This document shows, one piece after another, positions 1 to 9,386 of a stretch of 64,000 nt of DNA. Source of the stretch: Nocardioides sp. (lineage in GTDB: Bacteria; Actinomycetota; Actinomycetes; Propionibacteriales; Nocardioidaceae); assembly GCF_030019515.1 (NCBI RefSeq), contig NZ_JASEEQ010000002.1, forward strand, positions 124,001-188,000, in the 5' to 3' direction. Under the pieces are notes generated by a model. That model was not told the origin of the DNA. It did no database searches and saw nothing but the letters and a program-made list of their open reading frames with translations. The number at the start of each line of letters is the position of its first letter. Positions within the stretch are counted from its first letter, which is position 1. The position numbers were made by a program, and so were the translations under genes.

Positions 1-98
1 GCCCGCTCGAGCGCGATCCGCAGCAGGGCACGCAGGTCCGGGGTGTCATCGACGATGACGACGCGGCGCGAGACCGTCGGGTTGGTCACGGCGGTCAT
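1..98 (-). CDS. Response regulator, N-terminal fragment (cut by window edge)
   Basis: Only the first 32 or so residues are present; the gene runs off the left edge. The translation begins MTAVTNPTVSRRVVIVDD and continues TPDLRALLRIALER. The VVIVDD stretch is the first beta strand and acidic pocket of a receiver (CheY-like) domain, with the paired aspartates that bind Mg2+. The phospho-accepting Asp and the output domain lie outside the window, so the DNA-binding class cannot be told. A strong ribosome site (GGAGGGAGG) sits just before the ATG at 98, which supports this start. Confidence 0.75.
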   Translation of the reverse strand, partial: MTAVTNPTVSRRVVIVDDTPDLRALLRIALER

Positions 99-190
99 CG
101 TGCCTCCCTCCGGGACGGGGTCGGATCACCGTAGATCCGCCCCGGGCCGGCATCGGCGGGTTCGCCGACATCGGCGGAAGGTGGTCCAGA

Positions 191-1015
191 TCACCCCCCG
201 GCGCCGGTCGCCGATCGGGGCAGGTGGCCCGGCACCCGGGTCGTGTCGTCGGTGCGCGCCCCGGCCAGCTGGGGCGCGGTGAGGAACAGCACGTCGGCGA
301 GGTCCGCGCCGCGCAGGTCCGCGCCGCGCAGGTCCGCGCCGAGGAGGTCGGCGCTCGCCAGCCGCACCGCGCGGAGGTCGGCGCCCAGGAGCAGCGCGCC
401 GCGCAGCGACGCCGAGCGCAGGTCCCGCTGCCGGAGGTCCTGGCCGGCGAGGTCGGCGCGGGTCAGGTCCGCACCGGCGGGGTCGCGCAGTCGCCGGCTG
501 GCAGCGGCGAGCAGCTCACCGCAGACGTCCTGCAGCTCGTCGAGGTCGGCGGTGAGGATCTCCACCGGCGTGCTGTCGCGCAGCGCGAGCAGCCGGCCGA
601 CCAGGTCGTCGGCGGCCGGGTCGGGTGCGCGGCGCGCGACCTCCTGGAGGTGCACGAGCATCTCGTGGACCCGGCGCAGCGCCGAGAGCACCGCGGCCAT
701 CTCGCCCAGGTCGCCCGCGCTGTCGAGGTCGCGCCAGGAGGCGCCGCCGTAGGTCACCTCGGTGACCTGCTGGCCGGCGCCGAAGCAGTCGAAGACGGTG
801 CACCCCGGCCAGCCCCGCTCGCGCAGGTCGGCATGGATCGCGCACCGGTCGTCGGCCTGCAGGTGGTGGCAGGCCACCCCGCCGGGCTTGTCGGCTCCGA
901 ACCCTCCCTCGCGACGGAACGGCAGCAGCACGCAGCACAAGGCGTGGCAGCGACTGCAGTCGGCGGTCAGCTCCAGGGGCGGGGTGGGCACGGGAGCGGG
1001 TCCGGGGTCAGGCAC
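191..1015 (-). CDS. Cys-rich (YkgJ-like) pentapeptide-repeat protein
   Basis: This is a 274-residue protein with two parts. Residues 20-75 hold a cysteine cluster (CSRC at 20-23, CC at 27-28, then Cys at about 48, 57, 70 and 75) that resembles the zinc/iron-chelating CxxCxxxC proteins of the YkgJ type. Roughly residues 185-250 are pentapeptide repeats of the A(D/N)LxG pattern (for example GADLRGADLRGADL), which fold as a right-handed beta helix. The partner and function are unknown. The GTG at 1015 was chosen over a longer frame because GGAGAGG lies about 8 bases upstream. At DNA level the repeats appear as 15-bp tandem units near 300-345. It is divergent from clpB, and the HspR-type site lies between them. 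Confidence 0.7.
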   Translation of the reverse strand: MPDPGPAPVPTPPLELTADCSRCHALCCVLLPFRREGGFGADKPGGVACHHLQADDRCAIHADLRERGWPGCTVFDCFGAGQQVTEVTYGGASWRDLDSAGDLGEMAAVLSALRRVHEMLVHLQEVARRAPDPAADDLVGRLLALRDSTPVEILTADLDELQDVCGELLAAASRRLRDPAGADLTRADLAGQDLRQRDLRSASLRGALLLGADLRAVRLASADLLGADLRGADLRGADLADVLFLTAPQLAGARTDDTTRVPGHLPRSATGAGG

Positions 1016-1050
1016 GGGGCCATCCTCTCCGACCTGCGAGATCTCCCCAG

Positions 1051-1073
1051 AGTTGAGTGGAACAGACTCAACT
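1051..1073. promoter_or_regulatory. HAIR-type HspR operator
   Basis: AGTTGAGT, 7 bases, ACTCAACT is a perfect inverted repeat with 8-bp arms. It matches the actinobacterial HAIR consensus (CTTGAGT-N7-ACTCAAG) except for the outer base of each arm. HspR binds HAIR sites to repress dnaK and clpB operons until heat shock. It lies 88 bases before the clpB start, where such a site is expected. Confidence 0.8.
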
Positions 1074-1160
1074 TTCGCAGCGTTGGATCGAGCAGAGCCG
1101 GTGCAGGGCTGTCCGGCGCGCGCTGAGCAGAAGCAGGCAGACACGAGGAGAATGACGCAC

Positions 1161-3755
<2,595 letters not shown>

Positions 3756-3787
3756 TGCTGCCCGCCGGACGTCCTGGGGTCACGTGA

Positions 3788-3793
3788 TCAAAT
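3788..3793 (+). promoter_or_regulatory. Candidate -10 box (TCAAAT) of a leaderless gene
   Basis: TCAAAT ends 6 bases before the GTG at 3800, the spacing expected for leaderless transcription. It overlaps the palindromic string TCACGTGATCA (3780-3790). This is a weak match to TANNNT. Confidence 0.35.
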
Positions 3794-3799
3794 GAGGGC

Positions 3800-4843
3800 G
3801 TGAGCCCATCGACCCCGACCCGTCCGCGCCAGGTGACCCTGGCGGCCTGGCTGATCATGGCCGGCTCGGCGATCGTCGTCGGGATGGTCTTCGACCGGAT
3901 CGGTGCGCTGCACACGCTGGAGACCCGCGAGTCGGTGGAGCGCTTCCTCGCCGAGCCGCCCGGCGCCGACCTCGGGATCGGGGTCGACGGCGCGATCACG
4001 GCGCTCCGCGTCGTCTCGATGGTCGCGGCGGGCTGCGCGACCGCGGCCGCGATCCTCGGCTACCAGGTGCTGCGGCGCAGCCGCAGCGCCCGGCTGGCGC
4101 TCACGGTGCTCGCGGTGCCGCTGTTCCTGAGCGGGATGGTGACCGGCGGGTTCGTGTCGTCGGTGGTCGCCGCGTCCGCGGTGATGCTGTGGCTGCAGCC
4201 GTCGCGATCGTGGTTCGAGGGCAACGCACCCGCGGTGCCGGCACCGCCGGCCGCCCGGCCGGTCGCCCCGCCGGTCGCCCCGCCGGCCGCACCGTCCTCG
4301 AGCGAGTCGCCCGCCCAGCACCCTCCGGCCCACCAGCCGTGGACCCAGCAGCCGTGGACCCAGCAGCCGGTGGCCGGGCCGCCGACCCGCTCGGCCGCGG
4401 ACCGGCCGCGGCCCGTGGTCGCCGCGTGCGCGCTGACCTGGCTGTCCAGCGGTCTCGTGGCGCTCGGCCTGCTGCTCACCGCGGTGGTGCTCGCCGTGGA
4501 CCCCGACCCGCTCCTCGACGAGGTGCACCGCCAGCGCCCCGACCTGACCGAGCAGGGCGTCTCCGACGGCATGCTGATCGGCGTCTCGCTCGCGATGAGC
4601 GCCGTGATCGTCCTGTGGTGCGTGGCCGCGGGCGTGCTCGCGGCGCTGGTCTACCGCCGTGTCGGCTGGGCCCGGGTCGTGCTCCTCGTCTCCGCGGGGG
4701 TCAGTGCCGCACTGTGCCTGGTCGGCCTGGTCGCCGGCGGCTTCCTGCTGGTCGTCCCCCTGGTCGCCGCGGTCGGCACCGTCCTGCTGCTGGTCCGCCC
4801 CGACGCCGCCCCCTGGTTCCAGTCCCGGCCGCCCTTGACGTAG
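3800..4843 (+). CDS. Hypothetical integral membrane protein with Pro/Gln linker
   Basis: This 347-residue protein belongs to no family I recognise. It starts with a membrane segment at about 11-30, has two more at about 75-135, then a cytoplasmic-looking linker (about 145-205) rich in Pro, Ala and Gln, and four hydrophobic segments in the C-terminal half. The linker contains tandem repeats visible in DNA, with two copies each of a VAPP and a PWTQQ unit. The layout resembles two halves of a duplicated small membrane module joined by a disordered linker. It starts 45 bases after clpB in the same direction but has its own possible -10 box. Function unknown. Confidence 0.7.
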   Translation: MSPSTPTRPRQVTLAAWLIMAGSAIVVGMVFDRIGALHTLETRESVERFLAEPPGADLGIGVDGAITALRVVSMVAAGCATAAAILGYQVLRRSRSARLALTVLAVPLFLSGMVTGGFVSSVVAASAVMLWLQPSRSWFEGNAPAVPAPPAARPVAPPVAPPAAPSSSESPAQHPPAHQPWTQQPWTQQPVAGPPTRSAADRPRPVVAACALTWLSSGLVALGLLLTAVVLAVDPDPLLDEVHRQRPDLTEQGVSDGMLIGVSLAMSAVIVLWCVAAGVLAALVYRRVGWARVVLLVSAGVSAALCLVGLVAGGFLLVVPLVAAVGTVLLLVRPDAAPWFQSRPPLT

Positions 4844-4855
4844 TCCCGACCAGGG

Positions 4856-6010
4856 CTAGGCGGTGAGGTCGGCCCCGGCCAACCGGCGCAGGCCCTCTTC
4901 GATGACCCCGGCCTCCTTGCAGAACGCCCAGCGGACCAGGTGCCGGCCGGCGTCGGAGTCGTAGAAGGCCTGGGTCGGGATGGCGACGACGCCGGCGCGT
5001 TCGGGCAGGGCGAGGCAGAAGGAGCGGGCGTCCGCCCAGCCCAGCGCGGAGACGTCGGTGCTGGCGAAGTAGGTGCCCTCGGGAACCTGGACGTCGAGCC
5101 CGACCCGCGCCAGCCCGGCGCAGAGCAGGTCGCGCTTGGCACGCAGCCCGGCGGCCAGCCGGGCGGGGAAGTCCGGCTCCTCGTCGAGCGCGAACGCGAT
5201 CGCCGGCTGCAGGGGCGAGCCCGAGGTGAAGGTCAGCCACTGCTTGGCCGCCAGCACCGCCCCGACCAGCTCGGCGGGCCCGGTGGCCCAGCCGACCTTC
5301 CAGCCGGTGAACGAGTAGGACTTGCCGGCGCTGGAGAGGGTGAGCGTCCGGTCGAACATGCCCGGCAGGGTCGCGATCGGGACGTGCTCGTGGTCGTCGA
5401 AGACGAGGTGCTCGTAGACCTCGTCGGTGATCACCACGAGGTCGTGCTCGATCGCGACGTCCGCGACCGCCTGCAGCTCGGCCCGGGTGAGCACGGTGCC
5501 GGTGGGGTTGTGCGGGGAGTTCAGCAGCACGAACCGGGTCCGCGGCGTGATCGCCGCCCGCAGCTCGTCGGCGTCGAGCCGGAAGCTCGGCGCCCGCAGG
5601 GTGACGGGACGGCGTACGCCGCCCGCCATCTGGATCATCGCCGTGTAGGAGTCGTAGTACGGCTCGAGCACGACCACCTCGTCGCCGGCGTTCACCAGCC
5701 CGAGCAGCGCGGCGGCGATGCCCTCCGTGCACCCGGTGGTGACCACGACCTGGCTGTCCGGTTCGAGCTCGAGGCCGTAGTGGCGCAGCTGGTGGCGGGC
5801 GATCGCCTGGCGCAGGGCGGGGACCCCGGAGCCCGGTGCGTACTGGTTGAGGCCGCCCTCGAGCGCGGCCACCGCGCGGGCGATCACCGCCGGCGGGCCG
5901 TCCACGTCGGGGAAGCCCTGGCCGAGGTTGACCGACCGGGTGCGCACGGCGAGCGCCGACATCTCCGAGAAGATCGTGGGCGGGATGCCCTCGAGGCGGT
6001 GGGCGAGCAT
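4856..6010 (-). CDS. PLP-dependent aminotransferase, DapC-like
   Basis: This is a 384-residue fold-type I aminotransferase. The sequence closely follows the pattern of mycobacterial DapC (Rv0858c): NLGQGFPD near the N-terminus, NSPHNPTG in the middle, ITDEVYEHLVFD, and SSAGKSYSFTGWKVGW, where K230 would form the Schiff base with pyridoxal phosphate. DapC transfers an amino group to N-succinyl-2-amino-6-oxopimelate in lysine and peptidoglycan synthesis. A related role such as methionine or kynurenine aminotransfer cannot be ruled out from sequence alone. The ATG at 6010 is preceded by a -10 box 7 bases away, so the mRNA is probably leaderless. It is divergent from pyrE. Confidence 0.8.
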   Translation of the reverse strand: MLAHRLEGIPPTIFSEMSALAVRTRSVNLGQGFPDVDGPPAVIARAVAALEGGLNQYAPGSGVPALRQAIARHQLRHYGLELEPDSQVVVTTGCTEGIAAALLGLVNAGDEVVVLEPYYDSYTAMIQMAGGVRRPVTLRAPSFRLDADELRAAITPRTRFVLLNSPHNPTGTVLTRAELQAVADVAIEHDLVVITDEVYEHLVFDDHEHVPIATLPGMFDRTLTLSSAGKSYSFTGWKVGWATGPAELVGAVLAAKQWLTFTSGSPLQPAIAFALDEEPDFPARLAAGLRAKRDLLCAGLARVGLDVQVPEGTYFASTDVSALGWADARSFCLALPERAGVVAIPTQAFYDSDAGRHLVRWAFCKEAGVIEEGLRRLAGADLTA

Positions 6011-6017
6011 GCGACCG

Positions 6018-6023
6018 ACCCTA
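6018..6023 (-). promoter_or_regulatory. -10 box (TAGGGT) of the dapC-like gene
   Basis: On the minus strand TAGGGT ends 7 bases before the ATG at 6010, giving a transcription start at or next to the start codon. Confidence 0.55.
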
Positions 6024-6047
6024 GTGCGGTCTCGACACGGCGGTCGC

Positions 6048-6053
6048 TAGGGT
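6048..6053 (+). promoter_or_regulatory. -10 box (TAGGGT) of pyrE
   Basis: TAGGGT ends 6 bases before the GTG at 6060, and no ribosome site is present, which fits a leaderless transcript. The bases just upstream (6030-6047) match the end of a dispersed repeat also seen at 34772-34828. Confidence 0.6.
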
Positions 6054-6059
6054 GCGCCC

Positions 6060-6599
6060 GTGACCCAGGACGAGACGCTCGCCGCCGACATCGACGCCGT
6101 CTGCCGCCTGACCGGGCAGTTCACCCTGCGGTCGGGTCAGCAGGCGACCGAGTACTTCGACAAGTACCTGTTCGAGGCCGACCCGCGGCTGCTGCTCCGG
6201 GTGGCCCGCGAGATGGTCGGGCTGCTGCCGGACGGCACCGACCTGCTCGGCGGCCTGGAGCTGGGTGGGGTCCCGATCGCCACGATGGTCAGCAGCCTCA
6301 CCGGTCGGCCCGCGCTCTTCGTCCGCAAGAGTGCCAAGGAGTACGGCACCTGCAAGCTCGCCGAGGGCCCGGACGTCGCCGGGCGGCGGGTCACCCTGAT
6401 CGAGGACGTGATCACCACCGGCGGTGCCGTCCGGGAGGCGACCCGGGCGCTGCGCGCGGCCGGCGCCGAGGTCGACGTCGTGGTCTGCGCCATCGACCGC
6501 AGCCCGGCCGGCGAGAACCCGCTCGCCGACGTCGGGCTCGAGGTGCGCGCGGTCCTCACCAAGGCCGAGCTCGATGCGGCCCGTGAGGCCGGCGCCTGA
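6060..6599 (+). CDS. pyrE: Orotate phosphoribosyltransferase
   Basis: PyrE joins orotate to PRPP to give orotidine 5'-phosphate, the fifth step of pyrimidine synthesis. The 179-residue length is normal for the short actinobacterial form. The PRPP-binding signature VTLIEDVITTGGA is at about 111-123. The flexible-loop region with the catalytic basic residues (FVRKSAKEYGT) is at about 87-97. The start is fixed by the -10 box 6 bases upstream. pyrE also lies near clpB in Mycobacterium, so the neighbourhood supports the call. Confidence 0.92.
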   Translation: MTQDETLAADIDAVCRLTGQFTLRSGQQATEYFDKYLFEADPRLLLRVAREMVGLLPDGTDLLGGLELGGVPIATMVSSLTGRPALFVRKSAKEYGTCKLAEGPDVAGRRVTLIEDVITTGGAVREATRALRAAGAEVDVVVCAIDRSPAGENPLADVGLEVRAVLTKAELDAAREAGA

Positions 6600-6622
6600 C
6601 CTGTGCGCCGACCCGTGAGAGA

Positions 6623-7390
6623 TCAGTCGCGGCGGGTCGCGTCCGCGCCGGTGACGTCGAGGTCGGGCAGGCCGCCCCGGTCGGTGCCCGCCTGGTCGCT
6701 GCCGGTCTGGTCGGCGCCACGGCGGCTCGCCGCACGCCGGTGCCGCCACCACTCGTAGGCGATCGGCACCACGGTGAAGGCGAGGATGACCAGCAGCGCC
6801 TTGTCGATGTTCTCGCCCAGGCTCGGGAACACCCCGCCGAGGGTGAAGCCGAGCAGCAGGATGCTCAGCACCCACAGCACCGCGCCGACCGCGCTCCACA
6901 GGAAGAACCGGCGCCGCTCCATCCGGGTCACGCCCGCGACCACGGTGATGAACGTGCGCACGAACGGCACGAACCGGCCGATGACCAGGGCCTTGTTGCC
7001 GTGCCGATCGAAGAAGTCGTGGGTCTGGTCGAAGTACTTCTTCTTCAGCAGCCGGCCGTCGCGGTGGTAGAGCGGGGGGCCGATGGCGCGGCCGATCTCG
7101 TAGCCGGCGACATTGCCCAGGAACGCCGCCGCGCTCAGCAGCAGCGAGGCGATGACCAGCTCGACCAGCGGCCCGCCGGGGAACATGTCGATCCGCTCGG
7201 CGTTGAGGAACAGCCCCAGCGCGAACAGCAGGGTGTCACCGGGCAGGAAGGGGAAGAACAGCCCGCACTCGATGAAGACGATCAGCAGGCTGATCCAGTA
7301 GAACTCCGCGCCGAACTGGTCCAGGAGCCAGTTCGGGTCCATCCAGTCCATGCCGAGCAGCATCGTCTGCCCAGGGAGGACGCTCATCAC
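6623..7390 (-). CDS. DedA family membrane protein
   Basis: This 255-residue protein has the DedA (SNARE-associated) hallmarks. These include a re-entrant helix with FIECGLFFPFLPGDTLLF, the amphipathic segment with GRAIGPP, the conserved FFDRHGNKALVIGRFVPFVRTF arginine motif near the middle, and hydrophobic C-terminal helices. DedA proteins act in the cytoplasmic membrane in lipid-carrier recycling and envelope homeostasis; the exact substrate here is unknown. A hydrophilic tail (residues 215-255) is rich in Asp, Arg and Gly. GTG 7390 was preferred to ATG 7387 because a TACCGT -10 box sits exactly 6 bases before it and no ribosome site is seen for either start. Confidence 0.85.
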   Translation of the reverse strand: MMSVLPGQTMLLGMDWMDPNWLLDQFGAEFYWISLLIVFIECGLFFPFLPGDTLLFALGLFLNAERIDMFPGGPLVELVIASLLLSAAAFLGNVAGYEIGRAIGPPLYHRDGRLLKKKYFDQTHDFFDRHGNKALVIGRFVPFVRTFITVVAGVTRMERRRFFLWSAVGAVLWVLSILLLGFTLGGVFPSLGENIDKALLVILAFTVVPIAYEWWRHRRAASRRGADQTGSDQAGTDRGGLPDLDVTGADATRRD

Positions 7391-7396
7391 GCGGCA

Positions 7397-7402
7397 ACGG
7401 TA
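7397..7402 (-). promoter_or_regulatory. -10 box (TACCGT) of the DedA gene
   Basis: On the minus strand TACCGT ends 6 bases before GTG 7390. The same hexamer, followed by a similar TNCC sequence, serves the divergent methylase gene. Confidence 0.5.
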
Positions 7403-7447
7403 CCTGCCAGGTCCTGATGCCTCGCGCTGAACGCGAAGTGTTCGCCG

Positions 7448-7453
7448 TACCGT
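7448..7453 (+). promoter_or_regulatory. -10 box (TACCGT) of the TrmH-type gene
   Basis: TACCGT ends 7 bases before the GTG at 7461. It lies in GTACCGTTACCG, a near copy of the DedA promoter core on the other strand. Confidence 0.5.
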
Positions 7454-7460
7454 TACCGGC

Positions 7461-8135
7461 GTGGAGGAGCGCGCACCGTACGACCCGATGCCCCACGGAC
7501 CGCCCGAGGTCGGTGTCGGACCGTGGCCGGGGGAGTGGCCGACGGGCGAGGAGTACGAGGCCGGGCTGCTCGCCGCCGGCGACCGGCGCAACGTGGTCGA
7601 CCGCTACCGCTACTGGTCGGTCGAGGCGATCGTCGCCGACCTGGACACCCGGCGGCACGACTTCCACGTGGCCATCGAGAACTGGCAGCACGACTTCAAC
7701 ATCGGCACGATCGTGCGCACCGCGAACGCCTTCCTGGCGGCGGAGGTGCACATCGTGGGGAACCGGAGGTGGAACCGCCGCGGCGCCATGGTGACCGACC
7801 GGTACCAGCACGTCCGCCACCACCCGACGGTCGACGCGCTCGCGGACCACCTCCGCGAGCACCCCGGCGGCCCGGTCGCGCTGCACGGCATCGACAACCT
7901 CCCGGGCTCGGCGCACCTGGAGACCACCGAGGTGCCGCGCCGGGTGTGCTTCCTGTTCGGGCAGGAGGGGCCGGGCCTCTCCGAGGCCGCCCGGGAGGCG
8001 TGCGACGGCACGTTCTCGATCGCGCAGTTCGGCTCGACCCGGTCCATCAACGCCTCCGCGGCCGCCGCGATCGCGATGCACGCGTGGGTGCGGGCGTACG
8101 CCGACCTGTCCGGCGGCGGCGCCTGGCGCGGCTAG
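7461..8135 (+). CDS. TrmH/SpoU family RNA methyltransferase
   Basis: SpoU-fold (SPOUT) enzymes put a methyl group on a ribose 2'-OH of tRNA or rRNA using S-adenosylmethionine. All three family motifs are visible in this 224-residue protein. Motif 1 is NIGTIVRTANAF (about residues 76-87) with the catalytic Arg, motif 2 is FLFGQEGPGLS (about 165-175), and motif 3 is SINASAAAAIAMH (about 195-207), which form the knotted cofactor site. The N-terminal 60 residues are acidic and not part of the catalytic fold. The target nucleotide cannot be told. It matches the position of Rv0380c in the related mycobacterial gene block. Confidence 0.85.
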   Translation: MEERAPYDPMPHGPPEVGVGPWPGEWPTGEEYEAGLLAAGDRRNVVDRYRYWSVEAIVADLDTRRHDFHVAIENWQHDFNIGTIVRTANAFLAAEVHIVGNRRWNRRGAMVTDRYQHVRHHPTVDALADHLREHPGGPVALHGIDNLPGSAHLETTEVPRRVCFLFGQEGPGLSEAAREACDGTFSIAQFGSTRSINASAAAAIAMHAWVRAYADLSGGGAWRG

Positions 8136-8166
8136 CGCGGGGTCGACGCCGCAGCAGCGGGTCGGC

Positions 8167-8209
8167 GGGACCCGGTCCGGCCGGCCCGGGATCCCGGGCC
8201 GGAGGTCCC
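8167..8209 (+). terminator. Rho-independent-like hairpin after the methylase gene
   Basis: CCGGCCCGGG (8181-8190) and CCCGGGCCGG (8193-8202) are perfect arms around a 2-base centre, extended by GGGACC and GGTCCC outside. There is no T-run, as is common in high-GC actinobacteria. Confidence 0.5.
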
Positions 8210-8232
8210 TACGGGCGCCTTCGTGCAGGCAC

Positions 8233-8238
8233 TAGGGT
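8233..8238 (+). promoter_or_regulatory. -10 box (TAGGGT) of fba
   Basis: TAGGGT lies 39 bases before the fba ATG. It predicts a short leader that carries the GAGGAG ribosome site at 8267-8272. A clear -35 box was not found. Confidence 0.45.
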
Positions 8239-8277
8239 CGAAGTCGATCCGTTCAGTCGTTCGCACGAGGAGTCCGC

Positions 8278-9309
8278 ATGCCCATCGCCACCCCCGAGAA
8301 GTACGCCGAGATGTTGGATGCGGCCAAGAAGAGCGCGTTCGCGTTCCCGGCCATCAACGTCTCGTCGTCGCAGACCCTGAACGCGGCGCTCCAGGGCTTC
8401 GCCGACGCGGGGTCGGACGGGATCATCCAGGTCTCGACCGGCGGTGCGGAGTACTTCTCCGGGCCGTCGATCAAGAACATGGTCACCGGCTCGGTCGCGT
8501 TCGCCGCGTACGCCGCCGAGGTCGCCAAGAACTACCCGGTCAACGTCGCCCTGCACACCGACCACTGCCCCAAGGGCAAGCTGGACGGCTTCGTGCGGCC
8601 GCTGCTCGACATCTCCGCCGAGCGGGTCGCCCGCGGCGAGGCGCCGCTGTTCCAGTCGCACATGTGGGACGGCTCCGCCGTACCGCTCGAGGAGAACCTC
8701 GAGATCGCCCAGGACCTCCTCAAGCGCTGCGCGGCCGCGCACATCGTCCTCGAGGTCGAGATCGGCGTCGTGGGTGGCGAGGAGGACGGTGTCGTCGGCG
8801 AGATCAACGACAAGCTGTACACCACCCCCGAGGACGCGCTGGCGACCGTCGCCGCGCTCGGCGCCGGTGAGAACGGCCGCTACATGACCGCGCTGACCTT
8901 CGGCAACGTGCACGGCGTCTACAAGCCGGGCAACGTCAAGCTCCGCCCGGAGATCCTCAAGGCCGCGCAGGAGGCGGTCGCCGAGAAGCTCGGCCTGGCC
9001 GCCGGCTCGAAGCCGTTCGACCTGGTCTTCCACGGTGGCTCGGGCTCGACCGCCGAGGAGATCGGCGCGGCCGTCGACTACGGCGTCGTGAAGATGAACG
9101 TCGACACCGACACCCAGTACGCGTTCACCCGGCCGGTCGCCGCGCACATGTTCAACCACTACGACGGCGTGCTGAAGATCGACGGCGAGGTCGGCAACAA
9201 GAAGCTCTACGACCCGCGCGCCTGGGGCAAGGCCGCCGAGGCCGGCATGGCCGCCCGGGTCGTCGAGGCGTGCCAGAACCTGCGCGCCGCCGGCCACTCG
9301 ATCGGCTGA
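8278..9309 (+). CDS. fba: Class II fructose-bisphosphate aldolase
   Basis: This zinc enzyme splits fructose 1,6-bisphosphate into dihydroxyacetone phosphate and glyceraldehyde 3-phosphate in glycolysis and works in reverse in gluconeogenesis. The 343-residue length fits the class IIA form. ALHTDHCPKGK at about 91-101 carries the catalytic Asp95 and zinc-binding His96. Further hallmarks are LEVEIGVVGGEEDG (about 159-172), LTFGNVHGVYKPGN, and the phosphate loops FHGGSGST and KMNVDTDTQYA. GAGGAG is 5 bases before the ATG. In Mycobacterium, fba also lies close to DedA and DUF3151 genes. Confidence 0.95.
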   Translation: MPIATPEKYAEMLDAAKKSAFAFPAINVSSSQTLNAALQGFADAGSDGIIQVSTGGAEYFSGPSIKNMVTGSVAFAAYAAEVAKNYPVNVALHTDHCPKGKLDGFVRPLLDISAERVARGEAPLFQSHMWDGSAVPLEENLEIAQDLLKRCAAAHIVLEVEIGVVGGEEDGVVGEINDKLYTTPEDALATVAALGAGENGRYMTALTFGNVHGVYKPGNVKLRPEILKAAQEAVAEKLGLAAGSKPFDLVFHGGSGSTAEEIGAAVDYGVVKMNVDTDTQYAFTRPVAAHMFNHYDGVLKIDGEVGNKKLYDPRAWGKAAEAGMAARVVEACQNLRAAGHSIG

Positions 9310-9343
9310 CCCGGACCCGAACAGGCGGATCAGACGGGCCGAT

Positions 9344-9376
9344 CAGACGGGCGGAGCCACTGGCTCCGCCCGTCTG
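9344..9376. terminator. Bidirectional terminator hairpin
   Basis: A perfect 16-bp inverted repeat (arms 9344-9359 and 9361-9376, single-base centre) lies between the ends of the convergent fba and MFS genes. It can therefore stop transcription from both sides. Confidence 0.75.
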
Positions 9377-9386
9377 ACGTCCGCGG

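Noticed and set aside
300..345. 15-bp tandem repeat as a separate element
   Set aside because: It is only the coding sequence of the pentapeptide repeats.
224..1126. Long open frame opposite the pentapeptide gene
   Set aside because: It mirrors the repeats of the real gene, has no recognisable domain, and GC-rich DNA gives long antisense frames.
762..1160. Upstream extension of clpB
   Set aside because: The extra residues have no ClpB similarity and cross the HAIR site; ATG 1161 has a proper ribosome site.
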